Shown here one piece after another: positions 10,910-21,462 of a DNA stretch of 64,000 nt. The position numbers were made by a program, and so were the translations under genes. Within the stretch, counting starts at the first letter, position 1, and each line of letters opens with the position of its first letter. The stretch is from Silene latifolia (taxonomy: Eukaryota > Streptophyta > Magnoliopsida > Caryophyllales > Caryophyllaceae). The notes beneath the pieces are model-generated. The model made no database searches and had not been told where the DNA came from. It saw nothing but the letters and a program-made list of their open reading frames with translations. Where the stretch lies: NCBI RefSeq assembly GCF_048544455.1, contig NC_133526.1, positions 9,998,001-10,062,000 of the forward strand. Reading direction: 5' to 3'.

Positions 10910-13019
10910 TTTGTGACAACCCAAATGCCTTCATCAATTCGTATGGTCTTAGCAATATAAGCCTCTCATGAGGATGAGTTTAGGCAAAAGGATAACGAAA
11001 CTTTCTCCTTGGGAGAAGTTTTGTTGATCTTGTCAATGTTAAGAAGCATGACATGTTTGAAAGATCCCTTTTGTGATCTATATACGTCAAAGAGTTGGAA
11101 CTTTGGGTTCAATCATGTACGTAGTCTATCAAAATGGTATTACTCGAGTGTCGAGGTACCATGATGATACATGGAGTTTAGTGGGAGCTAAAGTGAGTTT
11201 CTTAGTCTAAAATATGTGCTTGACATATTATTGACTAGAAATGTAGCTAAAGTGATATTTCTTAGTCTAAAATATGTGTTTGACATATTAGTGACTAGAA
11301 ATATTCTCGGGTGAATACTTGAGAGTAGCATGGCGCATATTAAATATCCGGATCTAATGAGATAGATCTCTATGGATATTAGCATTATAGTCAGGAGACT
11401 TATGTGATAAGATTCTTGACTCGTTCAAGTTGTTGAACAATTAATATGATCTCTTGTGCTTCCGCTACAGGATCTATTAAATATACTAAAAGCTTCTCTC
11501 GTCGGGACTTATCATGTTGAGAATATGAGAAGTCATTACCAATCATTTCCTACTGAGTGTCACTAGATGATTATCAAGAGCATCCTTGAGTACTTGAGAA
11601 GCACTGAGGATTTACTCTTGTAGTTTGGAGGAATTTATGAATTTTGTGTAAAAGGACTACACGGAAACATTCCTATGCTTATAAGATGTTATGGGCCTCA
11701 TTAAGGAATGGTTAGCATGTAAGAGTGCTATGTGCATAAAGAATAATATGTATAAGAAGTTATACATATGTGTATAAGAAGTTATAAATGTATAAAGCAA
11801 ACATGTATGAGGAGTCATACATAAAAGATGTCATATGAAGAATGTGTATGTATAAGTGTTATACGTACAAATCATGAACGAAAGCTAAGTACATTACAAC
11901 ATCTGATGTTGGAAAAGAGATAGTTGATAACCAGAATTTAATGGGACTAGAGTAGTTCTGTTAGCCGAATATCGTATCCCAAGAGACTGTGAAAACAGTG
12001 GGAGTGTTTGACTGGCTTTAGAACCAGAGTCTAAAAACTTGTTTAGACATGTACTTAGAAAGGGTCTATGTGATGAAAAGATTGCATAGAATAAGGGAAA
12101 ATAGCAATGGAAATTAGAGTGATGCAACTGTTGCTAATCTACTAACCAAAGCCGTTGGCATAAGGTAGACATGATGGTTATGTTATCTCAATGTGATTGA
12201 ACAGTATACCTTAATTGCTGTAGATCGTTATGTAAATATTGGATAGAGTATTGATATTTACATAAGTGATGATCGCATTCATTGTTTGAGTCTCTTAAAG
12301 AACTCAATTATTCAGTTTGACTGAAAACATGAATACCTTGTTTATCTGAATAAGTTGTGGAGACAATGTTGAACAATATTCAAGTGAATAAGATGAACAT
12401 TGTATTTTGTCCCTAGTCACTTAATGAGGTGACGTCTCGGAGTGACTAGATTGTAAGTCGATTGATGGTTGTTCAACACCATAAGGTCATATGTGATGAC
12501 TGGTCGATTACATAGGCAGAGTGTGTGACACTTTGCCGGACAGTGACCATTTAGAGAATCCCTAAGTTCTATTATAGACGCCTGGTCGTGGCGGGGATCT
12601 CTAAGATGTTCTAATGAGTCGATTCTTTTGACGGAGACTATTATCCGAGCAAGTGCGGTTCCGAGTGACTTTGGTTTTGTCCTAGGTCGTGCCGTGAAAG
12701 GAGGCCAAAAGGGCATTTACTAGGTCATGGTGAGCTGTATTGTGCAATAGGATAAATAGGGCATACATGAATTGTCCACCCACGTTGGGTAACTATATCT
12801 CAAGGCCACTCGAAGAGTTAATGACTACAAATGCGTGGCCACGCTCGGAAGTAATCTGTGAGAGATTTTCCCGGTCAAGTAGTCACACTCCCGATCGAGA
12901 AAACCACTCGCGATGTGTTCATGTGCAAGTGCGACCTGAAAGACACCTTGCATTGAGTATGATATTAAAACGGACAAGAGAATTGGTAGCGCACACCTTG
13001 TGTCGGACAAGTGAGAGAT
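10910..13019 (+). mobile_element. Decayed Ty1/copia internal region
   Basis: The plus strand shows scattered remnants of a copia pol gene: around 11540-11640 it reads like the RNase H entry block (NMRSHYQSFPTECH...ILEYLRSTEDLLL, with stops), in the right order before the LTR. Near 12120-12170 'VANLLTKAVG' type sequence matches the conserved pol C-terminus (ADPLTKPL). Stops and frameshifts break every frame, so it is a dead copy. A purine-rich tract (AAGTGAGAGATT) sits directly before the LTR, as expected for plus-strand priming. The 5' part and 5' LTR are not visible in the window. Confidence 0.7.
11186..11303 (+). repeat. 60-bp tandem duplication inside copia remnant
   Basis: Two consecutive units of 60 bp, each carrying TTTCTTAGTCTAAAATATGTG and TTGACATATTA.TGACTAGAAAT, with few differences. 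Confidence 0.75.
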
Positions 13020-14265
13020 TGTTGGAGTTAGTGTCCTCCACAATAGTGCGTTAACATAATAAATCTCATTAATGGAATATCATCAGATATTTATTTATTT
13101 GATCCTCGTCAGTTGATTAACGTAAATCGATAACGGTTGGTGACTAGAGTTTGACGTTATTGTCGTGAGACTACGGTGATCAATCGACCCCTTTCGGTCA
13201 CACCTATAAGAACGAACCCCAATTGATAACTAATTAATTGTATGAGATACAATTTATTTAGTCCCTTGATTTAAAAACTAAAAAGTTAGTCGATTATTTT
13301 TAGAGAGATTTCGAGTTGCGAACTCGAGGAGCGACAGTTATTATTTAATTATGCAATAATTGAATAATGAGTTTTGGGAAACGGATTTTAGTTAATTAAC
13401 TATTAATTTACTAAAATTGTACTAATTGATTAATGTGATTAATATTAGTACGTAAATAATATGTGTAGTGGTACACGTATATTTACGGAGTGAATTGGAC
13501 GAATTAATTATGGAAATATTTAAACATGAAACGATGTTTAAAATAAAAATTACACGGATTTGTGCGACAAATATAAGAACCAACATGGACCCGTATATGG
13601 GCAAGTGGACCGTGTAAAATAAGAGTAGTGGATGATTACTCACATAATCATTTCACCTTATTTTGTATACTAACATAATTTATCTTATATAAGATTTTGC
13701 ATGTGATGTAAGATGAAAAATATAAGACAAAATTTGTCCACTACCACACTCCATCTCACCCGCCACTTTTCCCTTCCTTATACTCCATCAATTGTTCATT
13801 TTTCCACACTACCTCACTTTACACTTTGCATGTGAACAATTCTTGTACATCTCTCTAAAAATATTACTCATCTTTACTAAGTTTGTTAGTAAACATATAT
13901 AATTACTAAGACTTGTTAGTAATATCATAAATAATATCAAGGGTTCAATATTAACAAGTTCTAGTTCAATACTTGTTATTATTTTTTGGTAAGTTCTTGG
14001 GTGCAACAAGAAGGAGATCTTCTCTTTGAAGATTAGTAAGGAGGATCATCCATTTGGAATAAGCTCAAGAACAAGCTAGTAAGGTGAACTAGTTTGTGCC
14101 CTTTTTACCACAAAATCAATGTAAGGAAATTGTTTTTCCGCCTTATACATACTTTCATTTTTATGCTTTCATATTAGCATGCATGTTACATAGATCATCT
14201 AAATGACAAATTATGAGATAATTTAATTTTTATTAGAGAGTCTAATATGGATCTATGATCTTTCA
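13020..14265 (+). mobile_element. Ty1/copia 3' LTR
   Basis: About 1,246 bp beginning TGTTGGAGTTAGTGTCCTCC and ending ...GATCTTTCA, i.e. TG...CA, immediately after the purine tract of the internal region. The start sequence and the placement are typical of plant copia LTRs. No matching second LTR occurs in the window. The opposed ORFs around 12417-13054 are chance frames of the element's 3' end. Confidence 0.7.
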
Positions 14266-14350
14266 TTAGTATCATATATAATTATACAATTATTTAACAT
14301 ACACAAATATAATATAAGTAAGTAATAAGTAGGAGAGAGAATGTGGGTTA

Positions 14351-14553
14351 CTCCCTCCTATTCTATATGATCTTCCACATTGGTTTTGCACTAATATTCA
14401 GTGGAATGTTAATATGTGAATGAAAATGAAAATAGGAGAGAGAATGTGGGTTCCATGTTATATCAACCACAAATGATAGACAACTAAGAAAACTGGATGA
14501 TCTTTGTGAATTTTGCGCTTTAGTAAATGTGGAAGATAGTGAATAGGAGGGAG
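14351..14553. mobile_element. Stowaway MITE, 203 bp
   Basis: Ends CTCCCTCCTATTC and GAATAGGAGGGAG, flanked by TA (14349-14350, 14554-14555). A GATCTTCCAC / GGAAGAT inner repeat continues the inverted arms. The same family begins again at the window's right edge (63977). Confidence 0.88.
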
Positions 14554-14936
14554 TAATATTCTATAATTATTTCGATTTGATTTAATGCATATCAATCAAT
14601 CAATACAATATATTAAATCCAGAAACCAAGGGACTCCAATGTAATTAAAGAAAGTTATACAAATTAATCATACTATAAAGTTATATATTAAATTTAAAAT
14701 CTACCCAATTTTATTAAAATTTATAGTTTATTAGATGTATAGAAATGTTAATTATTTAACATACAAAAATATAATATAAGTAGATTATAAATAATTCAAG
14801 TTAGATTCCATAATATGTATTATTGCATAATTCTTTCGATTTGATTTAATGCATATATGTAATATATTTATATATAAATATATAATCCTCTTAAAATTGC
14901 ATGCTTAAGTAGTAAAAGTAATTGCGTCAGTAAAGA

Positions 14937-15260
14937 AAATAATGGTAGTAACATTGGATATAGTTATATGATAGTAATCACTCATTTGAATAGTAAGAGT
15001 AACAATATTATCAACGAGATTAGTGAAAGCGGTAGAAACAACAACGAGAGTAGTGAAATAATCAATATTAATGCGGCAATAGTGAAAGTCACAATAATTA
15101 CGCCAGGAGTAGTGAAATTATCAATATTAATGTGGCAGTAGTGACAGTAACAATAATTACGGCGAGAGTAGTGAAAGTAACAATGATTACGGACAAGTAG
15201 TGAAATGTTATTACTATTGTTTCATTAATAAGAGTAAAATATTAATAGCGGGAGTAGTGA
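14937..15260. repeat. Degenerate tandem repeat (AGTAGTGAAA / CAATAATTACG)
   Basis: Successive units of roughly 35-45 bp combine GAGTAGTGAAA with AACAATAATTACGG or ATCAATATTAATGCGGCA. About seven units are recognisable. They have an AATTGC-type start and end with a GGGAGTAGTGAA copy; probably an internal repeat of the Helitron whose 3' end is at 15423. Confidence 0.65.
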
Positions 15261-15393
15261 ATTTGTCTCAAAATTTATTTCATCCTAATTTTAGGATATG
15301 TCATAAAAAAAAATATAGTAATAATAAATTTATGGTTTATGCAACTTTAAGTAATTTTATTTAACGAAAAAAAACTTAATGGTAAGTAGAGGT

Positions 15394-15423
15394 AGCCTGG
15401 GCGAAGCCGGACACCAATACTAG
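15394..15423 (+). mobile_element. Helitron 3' terminus (plus strand)
   Basis: GCCTGGGC-GAA-GCCGGAC forms an imperfect GC-rich hairpin, followed by ACCAATACTAG (CTAG at 15420-15423) and T. Plant Helitron ends of the form GCCCGGGC...CTAG are common. Confidence 0.6.
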
Positions 15424-16033
15424 TACTATATATTTCAGAAACCAATGAACTTCTATGTAATTAAATAAATTCATACAAATTAATTATACTATATAGTTTG
15501 TAATCGATAACAGTGTGTGATCTTTATATTAGTTGATTACGTAATTGAATTAAACTTATACAAAGTATATTACATTTTTACGTACCTTATAATTCGATTC
15601 ACAATAATTTTTTTCATAAATTATATTTTTATTATATGATTTGCGCATAGAGATTAATATTGCTAATATTAAAATTAAAATTATAGATAAATAAATAAAA
15701 AGAGGAAGAGTGAGAAAGAGAATTGGAGTTGAACTTGAAAGGACGAAGCATCAGCCAAATAGAACACAAAAGAAAGTTAGGGAAATTGAATTTGTAAAAG
15801 AGAATGAGTGACCCAAATTTTGTATCCTCCGTAGAATGAATGTTTCATGAGATATTTTGATGGAAAGCTCTTTAACATTGTTGGAAAAAAAATTAGGCAT
15901 TGGATGTATTACATCTATGAACTGTTCTTCTATATCAACGTCTATCTCTATTCTCTAGCATGATCACTAATCAGAAATGTAACCGCTGTTTCAACTCGCG
16001 ATGTCTTATTCTTCCTTCACAGCTGAATGTCGA

Positions 16034-16135
16034 CTTCCTGCCATAATGACGCCTGCATTTTTCACAATCTATTAAGCATTTGCTATTATAGCTTGATTAC
16101 TTAGATTCTGACTTCTGATTTCGAGTATTAAATCC
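16034..16135 (-). repeat. Copy of the GRAM-array 3' flank
   Basis: The block CTGCC.TAATGAC...CACAATC.ATTAA...AGCTTGATTACTTAG matches the conserved 3' flanks of the array genes (for example about 23500-23590, 27050-27120, 30545-30620 and 34010-34090). It is the flank of copy A, separated from that gene by the J-domain segment. The final codons of the J-domain ORF are read from this block. Confidence 0.7.
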
Positions 16136-16434
16136 GACACCATACGACGCCGTTTTGCGTCCAATTTCCGATCACGAACCACCTTTTCTCGCCGAATTTT
16201 GAGGAGATCGTCGAATAAGTTACGGGAAGATTCATGTTTGAGGATTTTGTACGAGGATTTGAGTTGAGTGAAATTATCGTTCGCTTTAGGATCGTTAGGG
16301 TTCTTGTTGGGGTGGAGAATTAGGGCTTTTTGGTTGTATGCTTTGCTGATTTCGAGGATTGTGAGTTTCGCGCCTTCTTCTCCAATTAGGCCGAGGATTG
16401 TGTAATGGTCGATTTCTGGGTGTGGGAGGTCCAT
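16072..16434 (-). pseudogene. Truncated DNAJC17-type J-domain gene, HPD changed to HPN
   Basis: A 120-residue ORF. Residues 9-80 form a J domain: 'DHYTILGL' helix I, 'ISKAYNQKALILHPNKNPND' with helix II and the loop, then 'ANDNFTQLKSSYKIL' helix III and 'RNLFDDLLKIRREK'. The wording matches plant homologues of DNAJC17, a nuclear splicing-related J protein, which continues into a coiled region and an RRM; both are missing here. The loop reads HPN, not HPD; the aspartate is needed to stimulate Hsp70 ATPase, so co-chaperone activity should be lost. After 'KRRRMVSDL' the reading frame runs into sequence belonging to the 3' flank of GRAM copy A and stops. It may be a captured or truncated fragment rather than a working gene, though an expressed short protein is possible. 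Confidence 0.65.
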
Positions 16435-16435
16435 G

Positions 16436-16600
16436 ATTTTAATGGCGGATTGAAGGTATGAGTAAACCCTAGGGAAATTGATTTGGGAATTAGGGTTTGT
16501 TCGAAGGTTGCGGGGGAAGGGTAAAGAAGGGGATGATAATAATCCGTGAATATATTTCCAACTAGCTTAAAACCCGTGCAAATTAGAGTGAAACTGTAAG
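16436..16600 (-). other. 5' leader of the J-domain fragment
   Basis: Upstream of the J-domain ATG the sequence (TTAGGGTTT, GGGTTTACTC on the minus strand) looks like a plant 5' leader. Near 16561-16580 the minus strand reads GCACGGGTTTTAAGCTAG, resembling a Helitron end without a full hairpin. Array homology resumes at about 16590-16600 (AGAGCTGTTAAA). Confidence 0.4.
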
Positions 16601-16758
16601 ATCAAGAATGATCTCTCATAGAGCTGTTAAATGTTCGAGATGTCAAACATACAATTACAGAGACAGCCATAGTATACATCTTTACACTCATTTTCTAGCT
16701 AATAATTTGGAGAACTGAATATTCTCCGTCAGTAAAACGTTAGCTCGAAGAGGGAAAG

Positions 16759-17467
16759 TTAAGATTGGGAGACAGCTTGTTGTACACAGTTTAACATTTT
16801 ATTGTAACTGTGAAATCCCAAGAACCAGAATTCATAATCGTCAGTCGTCACTACTTGTAAATACTTCTGAGAAGGTTTCTTCGTATTCTCACTTTGGTTG
16901 AATCGCTTGATCTTCCTGATTGGAATCGCAACCTTGTAACGGAATCTAATTGAATCTCCTGTGGGAGCTGAGGCTTTAGCAATTGCCCTGTCACTGCAAA
17001 ATGCAACTTTGTCTGTCGATATGAACAGGCGACCTGCAATTGCACCAGCTGTCGTGGATAAACAACATCGAGAAGCCTTTAATAGTTGTTCTCCTTCTCT
17101 GACACTAAATATTTGCTTGAACACTTTGTAAGCTCCTAACCTCAACTTTCCCTTCACTATCATGTTCAAAGATAGCGCACATATAAGCTAAAAACTCAAG
17201 TAATTAAACATTATGTTCCCATTTTAAAGCAAAACAAACGAAAAGATTTATCGACATACCAAGGTTGTTCATTGTGCTGAAAATGGATTCCTTTTTGCAT
17301 TGCCTTGAACATAATGACTTATCAGCAGTGCCAGAAGTTCCAGTCAATAATTTCATGTCGGAGTTTTGGGTTTGATCGTAAGATAGTCTAGACAACCCAT
17401 TTCTAAGAACATGGTCTCCAAGCATGCTTTTCACACTCCTTGATTTGAAGGCCTCGGAAACATTCAT
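16759..17467 (-). CDS. GEM-like GRAM-domain protein, array copy A
   Basis: Two exons, 17260-17467 (208 nt) and 16759-17156, joined by a GTATGT...TAG intron after codon 69 (phase 1) to give 201 residues. The protein belongs to the plant GEM-like group (ABA-responsive-protein-related, GEM-like protein 4/8 type). GRAM domains are PH-like and bind phosphoinositides; the founding member GEM modulates epidermal cell fate, but functions of this subgroup are largely unknown. Visible hallmarks are 'FSVREGEQLLKASRCCLSTTAG' start of GRAM (about 83-104), 'GRLFISTDKVAFCSDRAI', 'YKVAIPIRKIKRFNQSEN', 'KPSQKYLQVVTTDDYEFWFLGF'. The ATG is chosen at MNVSEAF, which is the start in all seven copies; an in-frame upstream ATG (17521) exists only here. 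A is the most diverged copy: TTAGAIAG replaces TTAGPIAG and the C-terminus is shorter (ends VSQS). Confidence 0.82.
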
Positions 17468-17574
17468 TTCGCCGTGTTTTTTTCTTTGATTTTTTTCTCT
17501 AAAGAGTGTTGTGATGACCAAGTATTGCTTGATGTGGGTGGTTGGCAGTAGAGATGAGGTATGCCAAAAAGAAG

Positions 17575-17680
17575 TATATATAGGAAGGAGGCAGTCATGT
17601 GGGTTTTGTTGTGTGAATTTTTAAACTTTTAAGTGCATAACTGAGTCAGGCATGAGTAATCTAGGTCATCCATGGCTCAG
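17575..17680 (-). promoter_or_regulatory. Promoter of GRAM copy A: TATA box, decayed dyad
   Basis: TATATATA at 17575-17582 lies 108 bp before the ATG. About 60 bp further upstream (17642-17670) one TGAGTCA half-site remains, but the second arm (TGACTCA in other copies) reads AGGTCA, so the dyad is broken. A further GAGTCAG lies at 17684-17690. Confidence 0.6.
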
Positions 17681-17742
17681 CAGAGTCAGCATCAATAAGA
17701 TTTCTTAACAAGTTGAGCCCATTTTATTTATTTTGAGTTATA

Positions 17743-18002
17743 CTTCCTCCATTCAACTCCACTCTACCTATTTCACTTTTGTACACTATTCACAATTGTG
17801 TATTCAATTTCGATTTTCTCTCGATACGTAAGTGGATATATATTCATGTGGGATCTTGTTTGATTAAATCTCTACGAAAGACATTAAAAATATCTAACTT
17901 TTATAATTTTTGCAAATACGTAGCTAACGATATTTAGCGCGTAAAATACGCGTTGGCAAACGTGAAAAAAGAAATTGGTAGAGTGGAGTTGAATGGAGGA
18001 AG
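17743..18002. mobile_element. Stowaway MITE, 260 bp
   Basis: Perfect outer ends (CTTCCTCCATTCAACTCCAC and its complement), TA on each side (17741-17742, 18003-18004). It sits 275 bp upstream of the copy A ATG and is absent from the other six units, so it inserted after that unit arose. Confidence 0.88.
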
Positions 18003-19143
18003 TATAACATATACGTTCTCAAATAACCGCAAATTAGGTAGTTAACAGAATATTCGTCAAATCAGGAGCGATATCAGGTTAGTGGAAGCATTCATATGTA
18101 ACCATTGTAGCTTTTGAGTAGGCATTGTTACTTTCTGATGCCAAAAATAAAGTGATTGGAAAGAGGTTGTTATTCCTCAAAGCACCCCTATCTATTTACT
18201 AGGGCAAGCAACTTCTATATTTGACTATACATAATACATCAAGATTCATTTTTTTTTGTAAATACTGTTGCTTATCGAAAATTAGCAGGACAGGCATATA
18301 GGAAAAGTAAAGTTGACACCTTTTTAAAATCTCTGGACCAATGGAAATCTAGTGCAAAATGACATTGGCATTACTAAATTAACTTCTGCATGTTCTTAAA
18401 ATCTTTTTTTACTACTCTTTTCGAAATTTTTCTAGTAATGTTGCTTTCGCAGTTTTGCTTTGATATAAAATTAGATAAAGTAAAATTGTTCACTAAACTA
18501 TACGTCGTATTAATCAGGTCATGCTCAAGAACACTCTTAATTGGCTTTTGTGAAAGTCTACATCAGCAATGATCCACTTTTGACGAAGTCCATTTCTTCC
18601 AGAGCTGGGTCATTTTTGCGAAAGGAATTCAGAATGTTGATTGATCTTAAATTGTTCTTTGCCAAATGGGTTTTTAGTGGGAGTGTAATGCCCTTCAGCT
18701 CTTGGGGCAATGGTAAGAGCGTCACCAGGTATTACCCAGTTTCCATACGCACATAAACAAGATTTTCGCTGGATACAAAAGATAATAAAAGCCGTAGATC
18801 AAGTAATATAAGCATCCAGGAAGTGCTCCATGATAATAAGAATAATAATTAAAGTAGTTAAACCCCCTAGCAATCTGAATGCACATGTAACTATGTAAGG
18901 GATTAAATCATCAGACAAGAAATCAATCAAACATAATAATATAACACAATGTTGGTCTTAATTTAGGAAATATCTTTTCATTCCCCACTTTTGTTTATTG
19001 TATGTATAATGAAATAATAGATTGTGAATGATGACAGTATGAGTGTATGGCATGCACATGTTCATGTTAGTTATGCTAGTTAGTGTGTCATCTTTATGCC
19101 GTCAAGCTTTTGAGTAATCTATTCTAACTTTATCATCATAATA

Positions 19144-19351
19144 CTCCCTCTGTCCCGGTCATTTGTTGTCCTTTTCCATTTTGGGGTGTCTCAGTCATTT
19201 GTTGTCCTTTCTATTTTAAGAATGAATTTGATGAGTAATTTGATCATTCACAATCAATTTGTTCCACTTGTCATTTAGTAATTGGCCCTCTCCTCTTTCC
19301 TTGGTCTTTGTGCCAAAACCAAAGGACAACAAATGACCGGGACGGAGGGAG
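19144..19351. mobile_element. Stowaway MITE, 208 bp
   Basis: Ends CTCCCTCTGTCCCGGTCATT and AATGACCGGGACGGAGGGAG, TA at 19142-19143 and 19352-19353. The same family recurs at 57117-57325. Confidence 0.9.
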
Positions 19352-20129
19352 TACAACTTTATCTCATTTGGCATAAAATAGAGGTTGCATTATGGCAGAT
19401 GAGATGAGATCCTCAACTGATGAAGTTAGTCGTGTAGCTTTACCTTTCTTTTGTCAGCCTTGAATTAATTTTTTTAGGACATGTATTTTGCTTAAACCGG
19501 GGAGAAAGATTCAATAACTTATGGCTTTCAGATATGATAGAATAAAACAAATCGATCCATTGGGCTGTTTGTACTTCTTACGTTGTGAAGTAGCGGCTGA
19601 GATCAACCACAAAAAAATGTCTCTTTTCAAAGGAGAGGTTGCATACATCTCACCGTCCTAGTTGGCTTTAGAATAGAACTGGCAAACTGGTTATTCGACT
19701 CACGTTTATGTCAAGTCATTTTGGGTATGTTATGTATCATGTCAATTAGGGTACTATCATTTTTTGGGCCTCTTCTGGCGTGCTTTTTCTATTCACTTGG
19801 GACTTAAGTCTGTTTCTTGAGGTATATTAGAGCCTTAGCGGGCCATTTAGGGTACTGTCGTTTTTAGGTTGGTCAAACAGGTTTGATTCAAGTGATTTCA
19901 AGTCGTATTTATGAAGTTTTCTATCTTTTTAATCCATTTGTTATGTAACTTAAGCGTAATTTCAAGTTAGTCATTTTGGTTCATTTAAGATTAGGTCCAA
20001 TAAACTTCGGATCAATTTAAGTTTTAGGTCTTGTTTCAATTATTAAGTACGGGTCTAATTCGGATCTCTAATGTTCAGGTTGGGTCAGTCCTTTGATGCA
20101 ATTCTCGACACAATTTTCATCTGGGCTTA

Positions 20130-20255
20130 TTCAGAAACAACCTATTTGTGTTGCTGACAGAAGGGTAGGGTTGCGTAAATCCGCCCCCCTTTGGCCCCTT
20201 ACCCTGAAATTTGTGGGAGTCGATGAGGCACAGAGGTAATGTTGTTTTCAATTTT
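20130..20255 (+). repeat. SINE 3' part
   Basis: Contains AACAACCTATTTGTGTT, GGTAGGGTTGCGTAAATCCG, CCCCTTACCCTG, TGGGAGTC.ATGAGGCA and AATGTTGTT in that order, the diagnostic series of a widespread plant SINE. A sibling in the opposite orientation lies at about 47210-47345. The tRNA-like head is not clear. Confidence 0.6.
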
Positions 20256-20525
20256 CACAGTCAAATTCAGAACTTTTCCTCTAGTCTTGATAATACATGT
20301 TTTGATGTTGGAGTATTGAAGAATAAGCTTCCCTTGAAGATGTTATGTTACAGATACACAAATAAAGCTTGAATTGAAGCCTTTAACTAGAGTTGTAGCT
20401 TTTAAGTTCAAAGAAAACTGAGTTGGTAAACAATTGTCAGATGCTGAAGATGTAGAATATACAGTAAACTCATTTCCTAACTTATGTATGGAAAACAGAA
20501 TGTTTTCCTTCTCTAAAATTTTCAT

Positions 20526-21260
20526 TCAATGTGAGATCAAGTAAGGTTGTGATACTGCTTGTTGTAAACAGTTGAACGTTTTCCTGTAATTCAGGAATCC
20601 CATAAACCAGAATTCAAAGGCATCTGTGGTAACTACTTGGAGATACTTCTGTGAGGGCTTCTTCCTATTCTCGCCTTGGTTGAATCTCTGGATCTTCCCG
20701 AGAGGAATCACAACCTTGTAATGGAATCTTACAGAATCTCCAGTTTGGGTTGAGACTTTAGCAATTGGCCTGTCACTGCAGAAAGCTACTTTGTCTGTAG
20801 AGATGAACAGTCGCCCTGCAATTGGACCAGCTGTTGTGGATAAACAGCAACGAGAGGCCTTCAACAACTGCTCTCCTTCTCTCACACTAAATATTCCCCT
20901 GAACACTTTGTCAGCTCCTGATCTCAGCTTTCCCCTGACTGTGATTTACAATGATGGAGCAAACATCAGCACAAAGATTTCAGGTAAAAATTCATTAAAA
21001 TCTTCATGCAAAATAATGAAGAAAAAGGCTATTGAAGTTCTAATTAACATACCAATCTTGTTCATTGTGCTGAAAAGTGATTCTTTTTTCGTCTGCCTTA
21101 AACTTAATGACTTCTCAGCATTGCCAGAACTTGCAGGCAATAATTTCATATTGTTGTTTGTGTTTTGATCATAAGTTAGTCTAGACAACCCATTTCGAAG
21201 AACATGATCTCCAAGCATGCTCTTCATACTCCTTGATTTGAAGGCCTCCGAAACATTCAT
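20526..21260 (-). CDS. GEM-like GRAM-domain protein, array copy B
   Basis: Exons 21053-21260 (208 nt) and 20526-20938, giving 206 residues after splicing at G|GTATGT and ...TCACAG|TC. The codon across the junction is valine, as in the other copies, but the next residue is Arg (VRGKLRSG) where the rest have Lys. The GRAM core is complete (TTAGPIAGRLFISTDKVAFCSD, GFLNYRKTF). Residues 34-60 of exon 1 differ from copies C-F (NTNNNMKLLPASSGNAEKS), so B is an intermediate between A and the C-F group. It ends 'VSQPYLISH'. A conserved ORF on the opposite strand across exon 2 is a shadow. Confidence 0.85.
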
Positions 21261-21363
21261 TTTTACGCTCTTGTTTTTTGCTTGATTTTATATATGTTTT
21301 TGGGTACTGATACCGATGACTAAGTCGAGGTTGGTAGTGGAATTGTGTTATGTCAAGGAGAGG

Positions 21364-21462
21364 TATATATAGGAGGAAGAAACCATGTGGATTTTGGTGG
21401 GTGAATTTTAAACCTTAATAGATAGATGCATAAATGAGTCAGCCATGGGCCATCTGACTCAT
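21364..21462 (-). promoter_or_regulatory. Promoter of GRAM copy B: TATA box and TGAGTCA dyad
   Basis: TATATATA at 21364-21371 (104 bp before the ATG). At 21434-21462 ATGAGTCAG and CTGACTCAT face each other around an 11-bp centre. TGAGTCA is the GCN4/AP-1-type bZIP site. Confidence 0.65.

Larger units (their letters stand above)
14556..16033. other. Gene-free, AT-rich stretch
   Basis: No gene is supported. It includes two related AT-rich blocks, a degenerate tandem repeat (14937-15260) and a Helitron-type end (15394-15423). Confidence 0.5.
18003..20525. other. Array spacer between copies A and B
   Basis: No gene. Parts match the other spacers: the block near 18560-18760 (AGCGTCACCAGGTA, GGTCATTTTTGCGAAAGGAATTCAGAATG) corresponds to 25470-25630 and 28980-29130. 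A Stowaway element (19144-19351) and a SINE (about 20130-20255) are inserted. The last 150 bp are the 3' flank of copy B. Confidence 0.6.

Noticed and set aside
12417-13054. Opposed ORFs of about 70-100 codons
   Set aside because: They lie in the 3' end of a dead copia element next to its LTR and match no domain.
14937-15260. Regular repeats that could be read as a CRISPR-like array
   Set aside because: Units and spacers are both degenerate and related, the context is a plant nuclear genome, and there are no cas genes.
20791-21168. Plus-strand ORFs with similar proteins opposite exon 2 (also 24050-24262, 31096-31338, 37912-38325)
   Set aside because: They recur because the GRAM exon on the other strand is conserved. 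Their ends vary, they run into the intron, and no family is recognised, so they are shadows.
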